Assembly: GCA_019639095.1 (NCBI GenBank)
Contig: JAHBSN010000005.1
Coordinates: 1 to 36,952, forward strand
Direction: 5' to 3'
DNA: 36,952 nucleotides
Origin: Actinomycetota bacterium
GTDB lineage: Bacteria; Actinomycetota; Acidimicrobiia; Acidimicrobiales; Iamiaceae
Shown here: positions 8,874 through 15,963 of the stretch, piece after piece
How positions within the stretch are numbered: the stretch's first letter is position 1
Layout of the letters: every line of letters begins with the position of its first letter
Made by a program: the position numbers and the translations under genes
Notes under the pieces: generated by a model
Told to the model about the DNA's origin: nothing
The model's database searches: none
The model's input: the letters and a program-made list of their open reading frames with translations, nothing else

Positions 8874-9746
8874 TCAGTCGGGCGACTCGGCGGTGACCTC
8901 GACCCGGTCCTGCGGCCACTCCTTGGCCAGCTCCAACGCCGCGTTCGCCTGCGCCACCAGCTGCTCGGCATCGAACCCGTACGCCGGGTAGCAGCTCACC
9001 CCGGCCCAGGTGGTGTGGTTGGGGAGGGTCTCGGAGACCCGTCGGCGCAGGCGCTCCAGGCTCCACACCGCACCGTTCTCGGGTGTGTCCTCCAGCAGCA
9101 GCAGGTAGAGGCCCTCGGGCGTGCGGGCGATGGTGTCGGCCTCGCGGAACACCTCGAGCAGCACCTCCGCCACCGGCGTCGTGGGTGCCTGGCGGGAGTC
9201 GAGCGACCCGAAGTCGACCCACACGTCGAGCACCGCCACCGACAGGGGCCGCAGCCCGCGGCGCGCCGCCGACACCCGCTTGGCCAGCGAGGCGCCGAAG
9301 AACACCTCGCTGAACAGGCCGCTCTCCTCGTCGATGATGGCGTCCACCGGCGGGGCCGTGCCGGGGGCGGCGGCCTGGGCCGGCTCCCGATCGTCGGCCG
9401 CGGTGGCGGCCCGGTACTGCTGCTCGTCGCGCATCAGCGCCACGAGCTCCTCTCGGGCCCGGATGGCGTCGGCCTCGAAGCGGGCGGCGGCCTCACGGGC
9501 GCCGTCGTCGACGGCGGCCTCGGGGTCGACGGGATCGGGCGGGGCCACCCGTCCGATCGCCCGGGCGGCGTTGCGGGCCTCGGCGGCCTCGCGGTGGCGG
9601 GCCTGGAGGAGGAGGGCCACCGAGAGGATGGCCACGGCGGCGGCCACCAGGACCAGCCACTCCTGATCGGTGAACGCCGCCACCACCGCGCCGACGAGCG
9701 CGAGGATCCCCAGCGCGGTGGAGGTGCGCGCCGTGGGACCGTTCAT
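8874..9746 (-). CDS. membrane protein with degenerate GGDEF-like domain
   Basis: 290 residues. Two membrane segments lie near 11-26 and 30-48, then a helical, Ala/Glu-rich linker (50-130), then a domain from about 138 that follows the GGDEF fold (DEESGLFSEVFF, PLSVAVLDVWVDF). The GGDEF tetrad is replaced by TPEGL at 209-213, and the metal-binding acidic residues at the usual spots are not preserved. It is therefore unlikely to make c-di-GMP and may sense or bind a nucleotide, or act only structurally. The ATG at 9746 follows AGGG very closely, a weak ribosome site. It lies 92 bases after the mutase stop on the same strand. The GGDEF relationship is by pattern only. Confidence 0.6.
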   Translation of the reverse strand: MNGPTARTSTALGILALVGAVVAAFTDQEWLVLVAAAVAILSVALLLQARHREAAEARNAARAIGRVAPPDPVDPEAAVDDGAREAAARFEADAIRAREELVALMRDEQQYRAATAADDREPAQAAAPGTAPPVDAIIDEESGLFSEVFFGASLAKRVSAARRGLRPLSVAVLDVWVDFGSLDSRQAPTTPVAEVLLEVFREADTIARTPEGLYLLLLEDTPENGAVWSLERLRRRVSETLPNHTTWAGVSCYPAYGFDAEQLVAQANAALELAKEWPQDRVEVTAESPD

Positions 9747-9758
9747 CCCTGCACTGTC

Positions 9759-9834
9759 GGCCGGATCTGGTCGGTCCAAAGGAACCAGCGGCAACTCGTG
9801 GTCGCGGGTGGGCGTCACGGTCGCCGATCCGGCC
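9759..9834 (-). promoter_or_regulatory. long-range inverted repeat in the leader of the GGDEF-like gene
   Basis: GGCCGGATC (9759-9767) and GATCCGGCC (9826-9834) are perfect 9-bp complements 58 bases apart. They fill almost the whole gap between the mutase stop and the GGDEF-like start. This could be a structured leader or a weak terminator; no known riboswitch was recognised. Confidence 0.3.
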
Positions 9835-9838
9835 CTGG

Positions 9839-11800
9839 TCAGCGGGCGCCGGCGGCGTCGACGAGGTCGGCCACCTCGCCCATGATCTTGGCGATCTCGA
9901 AGTCCTTGGGGGTGTACACGGCGGCCACCCCGGCGCCGAGCAGGCGGGGCCGGTCGTCCTCGGGGATGATGCCGCCGGCGATGACGGGTGCCGCCACGCC
10001 GGCCTCGCGCAGGAGCCGCACGACCTCGGGCACGAGCTCGAGGTGGCTGCCCGACAGGATCGACAGGCCCACCACGTCGACGTCCTCGTCGCGCGCCACC
10101 GCCGCGATCTGCTCGGGGGTGAGGCGGATGCCCTGGTAGATGACCTCGAAGCCGGCGTCGCGCGCCGCCACGGCGATCTGCTCGGCGCCGTTGGAGTGGC
10201 CGTCGAGGCCGGGCTTGGCCACGAGGAACCGGGGCGGACCGCCGGCCCGGGACTGCAGGCGCTCGGCCACGGCCCGCAGGCCCTGGCTGCCGCCGCCCGC
10301 ACCGGTGGCGGCGGCCACGCCGGTGGGGGCCCGGTACTCGCCGAACTCCTCGCGCAGCACCGCCGCCCACTCGCCGGTGGTGCCGCCGGCGTGGGCCAGG
10401 TCGATGCTGGCCGGCATGATGTTCTCGCCCGAGCGGGCCACCCGGCGCAGCTCGTCGAGGCTGCGCTTCACGGCGTCGTTGTCGCGGTTCGAGCGCCACT
10501 CGGCCAGCTCGGCCACCGCCACCTCGGCCACGCCGGGGTCCACCCGCAGGATGTTGTCGTCGCCGTCGAGGGGCGACGGGGCGGTCTCGGTGAACACGTT
10601 GACGCCCACGATCTTGAGCTCGCCGGACTCGATGCGGCGCATGCGCTCGGCGTGGCTGCGCACGAGGCGACCCTTCAGCTCGTCGATCGCCTCGAAGGCG
10701 CCACCGAGGGCCTGCACGTCGTCGAGCTCGGCCTGGGCGGCGTCGATCAGCTCGGCGGTCTTGGCCTCCACCACCTTCGAGCCCTCGAACAGGTCGTCGT
10801 ACTCGAGCAGGTCGGTCTCGTAGGCCAGGACCTGCTGGATGCGCAGGGCCCACTGCTGGTCCCAGGGGCGGGGCAGGCCGAGGGCCTCGTTCCACGCCGG
10901 GAGCTGGAGCGAGCGGGCCCGGGCGCTCTTGGAGAGGGTGACGCCGAGGGCCTCGAGCACGATGCGCTGGACGTTGTTCTCGGGCTGGGCCTCGGTGAGC
11001 CCGAGGCTGTTGACCTGCACGCCGTAGCGGAACCGCCGGGCCTTGGGGTCGGTGATGCCGTAGCGCTCCTCGCAGATGCGGTCCCACATCTGGGTGAAGG
11101 CCCGCATCTTGCAGGTCTCCTCCACGAAGCGGATGCCGGCGTTGACGAAGAAGCTGATCGACGCCACCACGTTGACCATGCGGTCCTCGGGCACCTGGCC
11201 GGAGTCGCGCACGGCGTCGAGCACGTCGATGGCGGTGGCCAGCGAGTACGCGATCTCCTGCACCGGCGTGGCCCCGGCCTCCTGCAGGTGGTAGCTGCAG
11301 ACGTTCATCGGGTTCCAGTGGGGGATCCACTCCTGGCAGAACGCGAACATGTCGACGATCAGCCGGCGCGACGGCAGCGGCGGGTAGATGTAGGTGCCGC
11401 GGCTCAGGTACTCCTTCACGATGTCGTTCTGGGTGGTGCCGCGGAGCTGCTGGCTCTTCACCCCCTGGCGCTCGGCGTTGGCGGTGTAGAGGCCGAGCAT
11501 CCACGCCGCCACGGCGTTGATGGTCATCGACGTGTTCATCTCGCCCACGGGGATGCCGTCGAGCAGCTGCTCCATGTGGCCGAGGTGGCTCACGGGCACG
11601 CCCACCTTGCCCACCTCGCCGCGGGCCATCGGGTCGTCGCTGTCGTAGCCGGTCTGGGTGGGCAGGTCGAAGGCGATCGAGAGCCCGGTCTGGCCCTTGG
11701 CCAGGTTGGTGCGGTACAGCTCGTTGGAGGCCTTCGCCGTGGAGTGGCCCGAGTAGGTCCGCATCATCCACGGGCGGTCCGGCTGGCGCGAGTCGGTCAT
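9839..11800 (-). CDS. B12-dependent acyl-CoA mutase, MeaA / ethylmalonyl-CoA mutase-like
   Basis: 653 residues in the single-chain arrangement: a TIM-barrel acyl-CoA mutase domain (1-~500) and a C-terminal cobalamin domain. The N-terminus (RTYSGHSTAKASNELYRTN, then KGQTGLSIAFDLPTQTGYDSD in separate parts) is the form typical of MeaA/ethylmalonyl-CoA mutases rather than of classical methylmalonyl-CoA mutase. The B12 motif is complete: DGHSNG with axial His535, then LSILSGSHLEL and AGGIIP. The enzyme converts (2R)-ethylmalonyl-CoA to methylsuccinyl-CoA in the ethylmalonyl-CoA route for acetyl-CoA assimilation. No crotonyl-CoA carboxylase/reductase is in the window. The ATG at 11800 was chosen. 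Exact substrate class is the main uncertainty; methylmalonyl- or isobutyryl-CoA mutase are alternatives. Confidence 0.85.
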   Translation of the reverse strand: MTDSRQPDRPWMMRTYSGHSTAKASNELYRTNLAKGQTGLSIAFDLPTQTGYDSDDPMARGEVGKVGVPVSHLGHMEQLLDGIPVGEMNTSMTINAVAAWMLGLYTANAERQGVKSQQLRGTTQNDIVKEYLSRGTYIYPPLPSRRLIVDMFAFCQEWIPHWNPMNVCSYHLQEAGATPVQEIAYSLATAIDVLDAVRDSGQVPEDRMVNVVASISFFVNAGIRFVEETCKMRAFTQMWDRICEERYGITDPKARRFRYGVQVNSLGLTEAQPENNVQRIVLEALGVTLSKSARARSLQLPAWNEALGLPRPWDQQWALRIQQVLAYETDLLEYDDLFEGSKVVEAKTAELIDAAQAELDDVQALGGAFEAIDELKGRLVRSHAERMRRIESGELKIVGVNVFTETAPSPLDGDDNILRVDPGVAEVAVAELAEWRSNRDNDAVKRSLDELRRVARSGENIMPASIDLAHAGGTTGEWAAVLREEFGEYRAPTGVAAATGAGGGSQGLRAVAERLQSRAGGPPRFLVAKPGLDGHSNGAEQIAVAARDAGFEVIYQGIRLTPEQIAAVARDEDVDVVGLSILSGSHLELVPEVVRLLREAGVAAPVIAGGIIPEDDRPRLLGAGVAAVYTPKDFEIAKIMGEVADLVDAAGAR

Positions 11801-11853
11801 GCCCCATTCTCCGCCAGCGCCCCACCCCCTGTCACGCCAGCCCGGCGGGCCAG

Positions 11854-11912
11854 CCCCGGCGAATGTGCGGTACGGGAGCCGCGTTCGTGCCGGTTTCGCG
11901 CGTGGAGTTCGC
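11854..11912 (+). repeat. ~59-bp intergenic repeat, copy A
   Basis: Begins CCCCGGCGAATGTGCGGTAC and ends TTTCGCGCGTGGAGTTCGCG. It aligns without gaps with copies at 13661-13717 and 15899-15958, which are in the opposite orientation. It sits between the mutase start (11800) and the 3' end of the SRPBCC gene (11946). This copy has lost the central perfect palindrome. Confidence 0.75.
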
Positions 11913-11945
11913 GACTGGCGCAGTCGGCGGGCGCAGGTCCGGCGG

Positions 11946-12716
11946 TCAGCGGCGGACGACGGCCCAGCGGGAAACGGTCACGTCCAGCAGGCCGCGCACC
12001 ACGCTCTGGTCGTCGGTGCGGGCGAGGTCGGCGAAGCGGTCGACGTCGGCCGCCGGCACCCGTACCACGGTCATGCCGCGAGCGCCGTCGGGCACGTCGT
12101 CGATGGGCGACAGGGGGCCGGCCGCCACCAGCACACCGAGCCCGGCGAGCCGATCCAGGAAGGCGACGTGCTCGGCGAAGTCGGGGTGCGCGAACAGGGG
12201 GCCGTCGACGGGAGCCGCCGGCCCGGCCGTGTGGGCGAGGACCAGCCACACGTCGTCCGCGCGAGCCGCATCGCCGAAGCGGCCCAGCACGCCGATCCAC
12301 CCCCGGCCGTACTCGGCTCGAGCGGCCGATCCGTCGGGATGGCGCTCCCAGCCGCGGTGCTCGATCGTGACGAGGGTGTGCCCGCGGCCCCCGCCCGCCA
12401 CGTCGACCGCCTCGAAGCGCACCTCGACCTCGGTCGCCTCATCGGCGGTCCGACCGGGGTGCCAGGTGAGCTGCACCCGGGCTCCCGGCTCCCAGGCGAG
12501 CACCGATCCCCACGAGCACTGCTCCCCGCTCGGCCCCCGCTCCACCAGCTCGCCGTCGACGAAGGCCACCGTGCCCCCGGCACCGTGCACGCTGTGCGGA
12601 TCGAGGGGCCACCAGGCGCCGATGTCGTCGGTCCAGAGCCGGAACGCGTCGTCGGGCGACGTCGGTACCACGATCGAGCGGCGGATCGGCGGCAGGGCAC
12701 CGGGGTCAGGCGCCAT
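11946..12716 (-). CDS. SRPBCC (AHSA1-like) domain fused to YCII-related domain
   Basis: 256 residues. Residues ~10-150 read as an SRPBCC/Aha1-type ligand-binding fold (DDAFRLWTDDIGAWWPLD, WGSVLAWEPGARVQLTWHPG, VTIEHRGWERH). Residues ~160-250 read as a YCII-related domain (FAHPDFAEHVAFLDRLAGLG, then AAGPL and a VRVPAADVDRFADL segment). Both modules commonly occur as separate small proteins; here they are joined. The start ATG at 12716 lies inside the end of the arsR gene (11-base overlap), so the two are translationally coupled and form one operon. Pairs of AHSA1-like proteins with ArsR regulators are common in actinobacteria; the ligand or reaction is unknown. Confidence 0.75.
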   Translation of the reverse strand: MAPDPGALPPIRRSIVVPTSPDDAFRLWTDDIGAWWPLDPHSVHGAGGTVAFVDGELVERGPSGEQCSWGSVLAWEPGARVQLTWHPGRTADEATEVEVRFEAVDVAGGGRGHTLVTIEHRGWERHPDGSAARAEYGRGWIGVLGRFGDAARADDVWLVLAHTAGPAAPVDGPLFAHPDFAEHVAFLDRLAGLGVLVAAGPLSPIDDVPDGARGMTVVRVPAADVDRFADLARTDDQSVVRGLLDVTVSRWAVVRR

Positions 12717-13044
12717 CGGGCTCCTCCTGTGGTCGGTGGGTGCGGACGTGCTCGGCGAACGCATCGAGCGAGGCATCCCAGGTGTCAACGAGCCAGCGCT
12801 GCAGCGGGACGAGGGCATCGGGTGCGAGGGCGTAGAGGTTGCGGGTGCCCACCGAGCGGTGGCTCACGAGGCCCGCACCCTCGAGCACCTTCAGGTGCTT
12901 GCTCACCGCCGGGCGGCCGATGGGGAGCTGCTCGGCGAGGGCGCCCACCGGGGTGGGGCCGGTTCGCAGGGCACGCACGATGGCGCGGCGCTGGGGATCT
13001 CCGAGGGCGTCGAGGACCCGGTCAGCAGCGCTTCGGTCGTTCAT
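12706..13044 (-). CDS. ArsR-family winged-helix transcriptional regulator
   Basis: 112 residues. The winged helix is clear: DALGDPQRRAIVRAL, then VGALAEQLPIGRPAVSKHLKVLEGAGLV as the recognition region, then a short wing and a C-terminal helix. No metal-binding CVC motif is present, so this belongs to the non-metal ArsR group that usually regulates an adjacent SRPBCC gene. ATG at 13044 was preferred to TTG at 13050 because a promoter (TTGCCC, 17 bp, TAGAGT) places transcription start only a few bases upstream. Three repeat sites overlap that promoter, so autorepression is likely. It overlaps the SRPBCC-YCII start by 11 bases. Confidence 0.85.
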   Translation of the reverse strand: MNDRSAADRVLDALGDPQRRAIVRALRTGPTPVGALAEQLPIGRPAVSKHLKVLEGAGLVSHRSVGTRNLYALAPDALVPLQRWLVDTWDASLDAFAEHVRTHRPQEEPDGA

Positions 13045-13046
13045 GG

Positions 13047-13086
13047 GCAACCGTTACTCTAGAGCAACCGTTACCTTGGGGCAACC
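13047..13086 (-). promoter_or_regulatory. three tandem operator-like repeats upstream of arsR
   Basis: On the + strand GCAACCGTTAC occurs at 13047-13057 and again exactly 17 bp later at 13064-13074; a third, decayed copy (GCAACC then ATCGT) starts 17 bp further at 13081. Each 11-mer is itself an imperfect palindrome (GCAAC-C-GTTAC, one mismatch). They overlap the arsR -10 and -35 boxes, which suggests autoregulation. Confidence 0.65.
13056..13084 (-). promoter_or_regulatory. arsR promoter
   Basis: Read on the minus strand: -35 TTGCCC (13084-13079), spacer of exactly 17 bp, -10 TAGAGT (13061-13056), then 11 bases to the ATG at 13044. The transcript would be nearly leaderless. Confidence 0.6.
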
Positions 13087-13102
13087 ATCGTCGAGGCGAC
13101 CA

Positions 13103-13648
13103 TCACCCGAGCGCAACGTCGGCGAGGTAGCGGTCGACGTCGGCCGGAGATCGCAGGCGCACCCACCGGGGGCCGTCGGCGCGCTCGCCGGCCTCGGCCA
13201 TCGCCGCCTCGTAGCGCTCGCGCAGGGGACCGTGGCCGACCCACGCCCAGCGCACCACCGAACGCTTCGGATCGGGCGAGAGCACCGACCGCAGCGTCTC
13301 GCGGTTGCCGTTCCAGAGCTCCTCCCGGCGGAGCACCCGGCCGATCGAACGCCACGTCACCCGGCGGACGACCGTGCGCCGGGGAAGGTCCAGCCACACC
13401 ACGACGTCGGCACGACCCCACACGAGGTCCGGCACGACGGCCCCGTAGTTGCCGTCGACGACCCACCGCTCCTGCTCGACGAACCGGCCGACCTCGGCTC
13501 GGAAGGCCTCCGCCCCGATCGGCTCCCACCCGGGAAGGTGGTGGACGGCGTCGAGCTCCAGGAGGGGCACGTCCGACCGCGTTGCGAGCCGACGCGCCAG
13601 CGTCGACTTGCCGGCACCCGAGATGCCCACCACCGACACCCGCTCCAC
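13103..13648 (-). CDS. P-loop kinase of the adenylate-kinase/topology-modulation (FlaR-like) type
   Basis: 181 residues from the GTG at 13648. Walker A GISGAGKS/T lies at residues 8-15, followed by an LELDAVHHLPGW segment and a DGNYG motif; VVWLDLPRRTV looks like the Walker B strand followed by the usual R-x-x-V-x-R-R stretch. This is the pattern of small NMP-kinase-like proteins annotated as 'DNA topology modulation' or AAA ATPases. The function is unproven. A longer start at 13672 exists, but that GTG lies inside repeat copy B, whereas 13648 has GAGG upstream and puts the P-loop at the usual distance from the N-terminus. Confidence 0.75.
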   Translation of the reverse strand: MERVSVVGISGAGKSTLARRLATRSDVPLLELDAVHHLPGWEPIGAEAFRAEVGRFVEQERWVVDGNYGAVVPDLVWGRADVVVWLDLPRRTVVRRVTWRSIGRVLRREELWNGNRETLRSVLSPDPKRSVVRWAWVGHGPLRERYEAAMAEAGERADGPRWVRLRSPADVDRYLADVALG

Positions 13649-13660
13649 GGTCGCATCCTC

Positions 13661-13717
13661 GCCGAACTCCACGCGCGAAACCGGCGCGAACGCGTCTGGG
13701 GTACCGCACGTTCGACC
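13661..13717 (-). repeat. ~59-bp intergenic repeat, copy B
   Basis: Minus-strand reading contains GTGCGGTACCCC, then the near-palindrome ACGCGTTCGCGCC, and ends CGCGTGGAGTTCGGC. Same repeat as 11854-11912 (inverted relative to it) and 15899-15958. It lies in the divergent gap between the kinase (13648) and the zinc-ribbon gene (13766). Confidence 0.75.
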
Positions 13718-13765
13718 GCGGGCCGGAACCCTTCAGGTCTCGGGGGGAGCGGCCGATGGAGGACC

Positions 13766-14338
13766 GTGGCCCCCACCGCGAACTGCCCCACCTGCAACGC
13801 CTCCCTGCAGCTGACGCCCCACGGATCGTTCGACTCGTGGATCTGCCCGGCCGGTCACGGCTTGGCCGCCACGCTGTCCGAGCTCTACGAGGAGGCGCAG
13901 GAGGACGAGGCCCGTCGCCTGTGGGCGCTGGCGCGCGCCGCGACGCCCGCCGGGCCCGACGGCCGTCCCTGCCCCATGTGCACCCGCCCGATGGTGGCGG
14001 TCACCGTGCCGACCGATGCCGACGAGGCGCTCGAGGGCGAGCCCGGCGACACCCCCGACACCGGCGAGGTCCCCGTCGACGTGTGCGTCGCCGACCAGGT
14101 GATCTGGTTCGACGTGGCCGAGCTCGACGCGTTCCCCGACGACCTGCCCGACCCCCAGCCCACCGCCGAGCAGGAGGCCGCCCTCGCCGACATCCGGCGG
14201 ACCTTCGGCGACGAGATCGTGGCGGCCATGGAGGAGGAGGCCGGCGCTGCCGACCGCCTCGCCGGGCGGCTCGTCGATCGCATCGGGCGCAGTTCGAGGG
14301 CGTTCCGCCAGCTGGCGGAGAAGACCCCCGCTCCCTGA
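13766..14338 (+). CDS. zinc-ribbon (zf-TFIIB-like) protein
   Basis: 190 residues. Two possible zinc sites are visible: CPTC at 7-10 paired with C27 and H31 (CPAGHG), and CPMC at 69-72 followed by VDVC and IWFDVAEL, the 'C..C..WfD..EL' pattern of zf-TFIIB domains with one cysteine pair partly lost. The C-terminal ~60 residues are an acidic helical tail. The GTG at 13766 was chosen because GGAGG lies just upstream. It probably binds nucleic acid or protein, but no function is known. Convergent with the ABC1 kinase. Confidence 0.65.
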   Translation: MAPTANCPTCNASLQLTPHGSFDSWICPAGHGLAATLSELYEEAQEDEARRLWALARAATPAGPDGRPCPMCTRPMVAVTVPTDADEALEGEPGDTPDTGEVPVDVCVADQVIWFDVAELDAFPDDLPDPQPTAEQEAALADIRRTFGDEIVAAMEEEAGAADRLAGRLVDRIGRSSRAFRQLAEKTPAP

Positions 14339-14344
14339 CCGGGT

Positions 14345-14364
14345 GCCGGTCAACGGCGACCGGC
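14345..14364. terminator. possible bidirectional terminator hairpin
   Basis: GCCGGTC (14345-14351), a 6-base loop and GACCGGC (14358-14364) form a perfect 7-bp stem between two convergent genes. There is no T-run, as usual in high-GC actinobacteria. Confidence 0.45.
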
Positions 14365-14386
14365 CCCGGTCAGCCGGGCGAGCCCG

Positions 14387-15844
14387 TCAGTCGGGCAGCG
14401 TGATGCCCCGCTCGGCGGCGGCCGCCGCCACCTCCTCGGGGAACACGTTCTTCAGCAGGTACAGGTCCCGCGCCAGCACGTAGTCGGGCGCCAGGGTCTT
14501 GGCGTAGCGCTCGAAGTAGAGGAGCTGCTTGGACACGAGCACCAGCTCCCGAGGCGCGGTGGCGCCGAACTGGTCGGCCAGCTCCAGGTTCGTCTTCAGG
14601 GTCTCGCCGAGGCTCACCGATCCGAGGCCCTTGTTGAGCATCGGCTCCATCACCATGGCGATGGCCGGGCCGGCCACCTCGGGATCGACGTCGGGCGACA
14701 TCACGCCCACCCGCTGGTAGGCCCGCACCACCCGTCGGTAGTCCTGGTCGATCATCGAGGTGTAGAGGATGTCCCGCATGGCCGAGCGCCACTCGTCGGG
14801 GAGCTCGCCCATGATCCCGAAGTCGAGGTAGGTGGCCCGGCCGTCGTCGAGCACCCAGAGGTTGCCGGCGTGCACGTCGCCGTGGAACGGCCCGTGTACC
14901 AGCGCCGCCTCGATCCACACCTTGATGCCGCGGCGCAGCACGAGCTCGCCGTCGACCTCGCGCTCGGCCAGCACGTCGAACGCGTCCATCGGCACGCCCG
15001 ACATCCGCTCCATGCAGATCAGGTGGGGCCCGCAGTGGTCCCAGTAGATCTCCGGCGCGGTGATGCCGTCGTTGTCGCCGAAGTGGCCGATGCCGTCGCG
15101 GAACCGCATCTGGCGGTGCGCCTCGAGGGCGGCGTTGAGCTCCTGGTTGGTGACCTCGTGGAGGTCCTCCACCATGGCCACGACGTTGGCGCGACGAGCG
15201 GCCTCGAACCGGCTGAGCAGCCGCGTGGCGAAGAAGTACTGGATCCGCAGGTCGGTGTTCATGCGGTGGGCGATGTCGGGCCGCTGGAGCTTGATCACCG
15301 CCTCGCGCCCGTCGGGCAGCGTGCAGGCGTGGACCTGGGCGATCGACGCGGCCGAGAGCGGCACGTCGTCGAAGTGGCGGAAGAGCTGGCCGACGGGCCG
15401 GCCGAGCTCCTCGGCCACGAGGCGACGGACCGTCTCGGGCGGGAACGGCCGCACCTCGTCGAGGGTGCGCAGGCAGGCGTCGGCCAGCGGGGCGGGGAAG
15501 AGGCTGGGCGACGAGGCGATGAGCTGGCCGAGCTTCACGAAGGTGGGACCGAGCTGCTCGAACCCCTCCACCAGCCCCTCCGACGCCGCGGTGGCGAGCG
15601 AGCGACCCCTCCGGCGCACCACCCATGCGGCCACGGCCCGGAGCACCGCGGCGAGCAGCACCACGTGGGTGACGATCAGCCGCCGCACCTCGTCGACCCC
15701 GAACCGGTCGAGCGGCGGCGCGTGGATCTCGAGCGCCTCGGGTGGCGGACCGTCGGCGTAGGGCCCGCGGAAGTGGGCCAGGACCCCCGCGGCATCGCTG
15801 CCGCCGGCGGCGGTGGCGAGCGGATCCACCGGTTCGGTCGTCAC
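14387..15844 (-). CDS. ABC1/UbiB-family atypical kinase
   Basis: 485 residues. All hallmark motifs are present: KLGQ at 104-107 (the K-x-G-Q motif), the Ala-rich loop AASIAQVH near 165-172, the lysine of VIKLQRP (185), HGDVHAGN at 321-328 and DFG at 341-343. A hydrophobic helix near 59-76 may anchor it to the membrane. In bacteria these atypical kinases/ATPases are linked to isoprenoid quinone or lipid metabolism; the substrate of this one is not known. The GTG at 15844 has GGGG upstream and gives a normal length. It follows repeat copy C by 54 bases and stands alone. Confidence 0.85.
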   Translation of the reverse strand: MTTEPVDPLATAAGGSDAAGVLAHFRGPYADGPPPEALEIHAPPLDRFGVDEVRRLIVTHVVLLAAVLRAVAAWVVRRRGRSLATAASEGLVEGFEQLGPTFVKLGQLIASSPSLFPAPLADACLRTLDEVRPFPPETVRRLVAEELGRPVGQLFRHFDDVPLSAASIAQVHACTLPDGREAVIKLQRPDIAHRMNTDLRIQYFFATRLLSRFEAARRANVVAMVEDLHEVTNQELNAALEAHRQMRFRDGIGHFGDNDGITAPEIYWDHCGPHLICMERMSGVPMDAFDVLAEREVDGELVLRRGIKVWIEAALVHGPFHGDVHAGNLWVLDDGRATYLDFGIMGELPDEWRSAMRDILYTSMIDQDYRRVVRAYQRVGVMSPDVDPEVAGPAIAMVMEPMLNKGLGSVSLGETLKTNLELADQFGATAPRELVLVSKQLLYFERYAKTLAPDYVLARDLYLLKNVFPEEVAAAAAERGITLPD

Positions 15845-15898
15845 GACCCCATGTTGGCCCCTGGCCGGGTGCCCGCCTGCACCGGTGGGCCCGTTCCC

Positions 15899-15958
15899 GC
15901 CGAACCTCACGCGCGAGATCGGCGCGAACGCGCCTGGGGTACCGCACATTCGCCGGGG
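15899..15958 (-). repeat. ~59-bp intergenic repeat, copy C
   Basis: Minus-strand reading begins CCCCGGCGAATGTGCGGTAC, identical to copy A over those 20 bases, then continues through the perfect palindrome GGCGCG-TT-CGCGCC to GAGGTTCGGC. It lies in the 119-bp gap between aat and the ABC1 kinase. Confidence 0.75.
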
Positions 15959-15963
15959 TGGGG

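Noticed and set aside
10043-12370. A 775-codon plus-strand frame opposite the mutase
   Set aside because: It is a mirror of a strongly conserved mutase, with His/Val/Gly-rich composition typical of antisense frames in high-GC DNA and no recognisable domain.
13649-13672. Extended start for the P-loop kinase at GTG 13672
   Set aside because: This GTG is part of the interspersed repeat (copy B); GTG 13648 has a better ribosome site and a normal distance to the Walker A loop.
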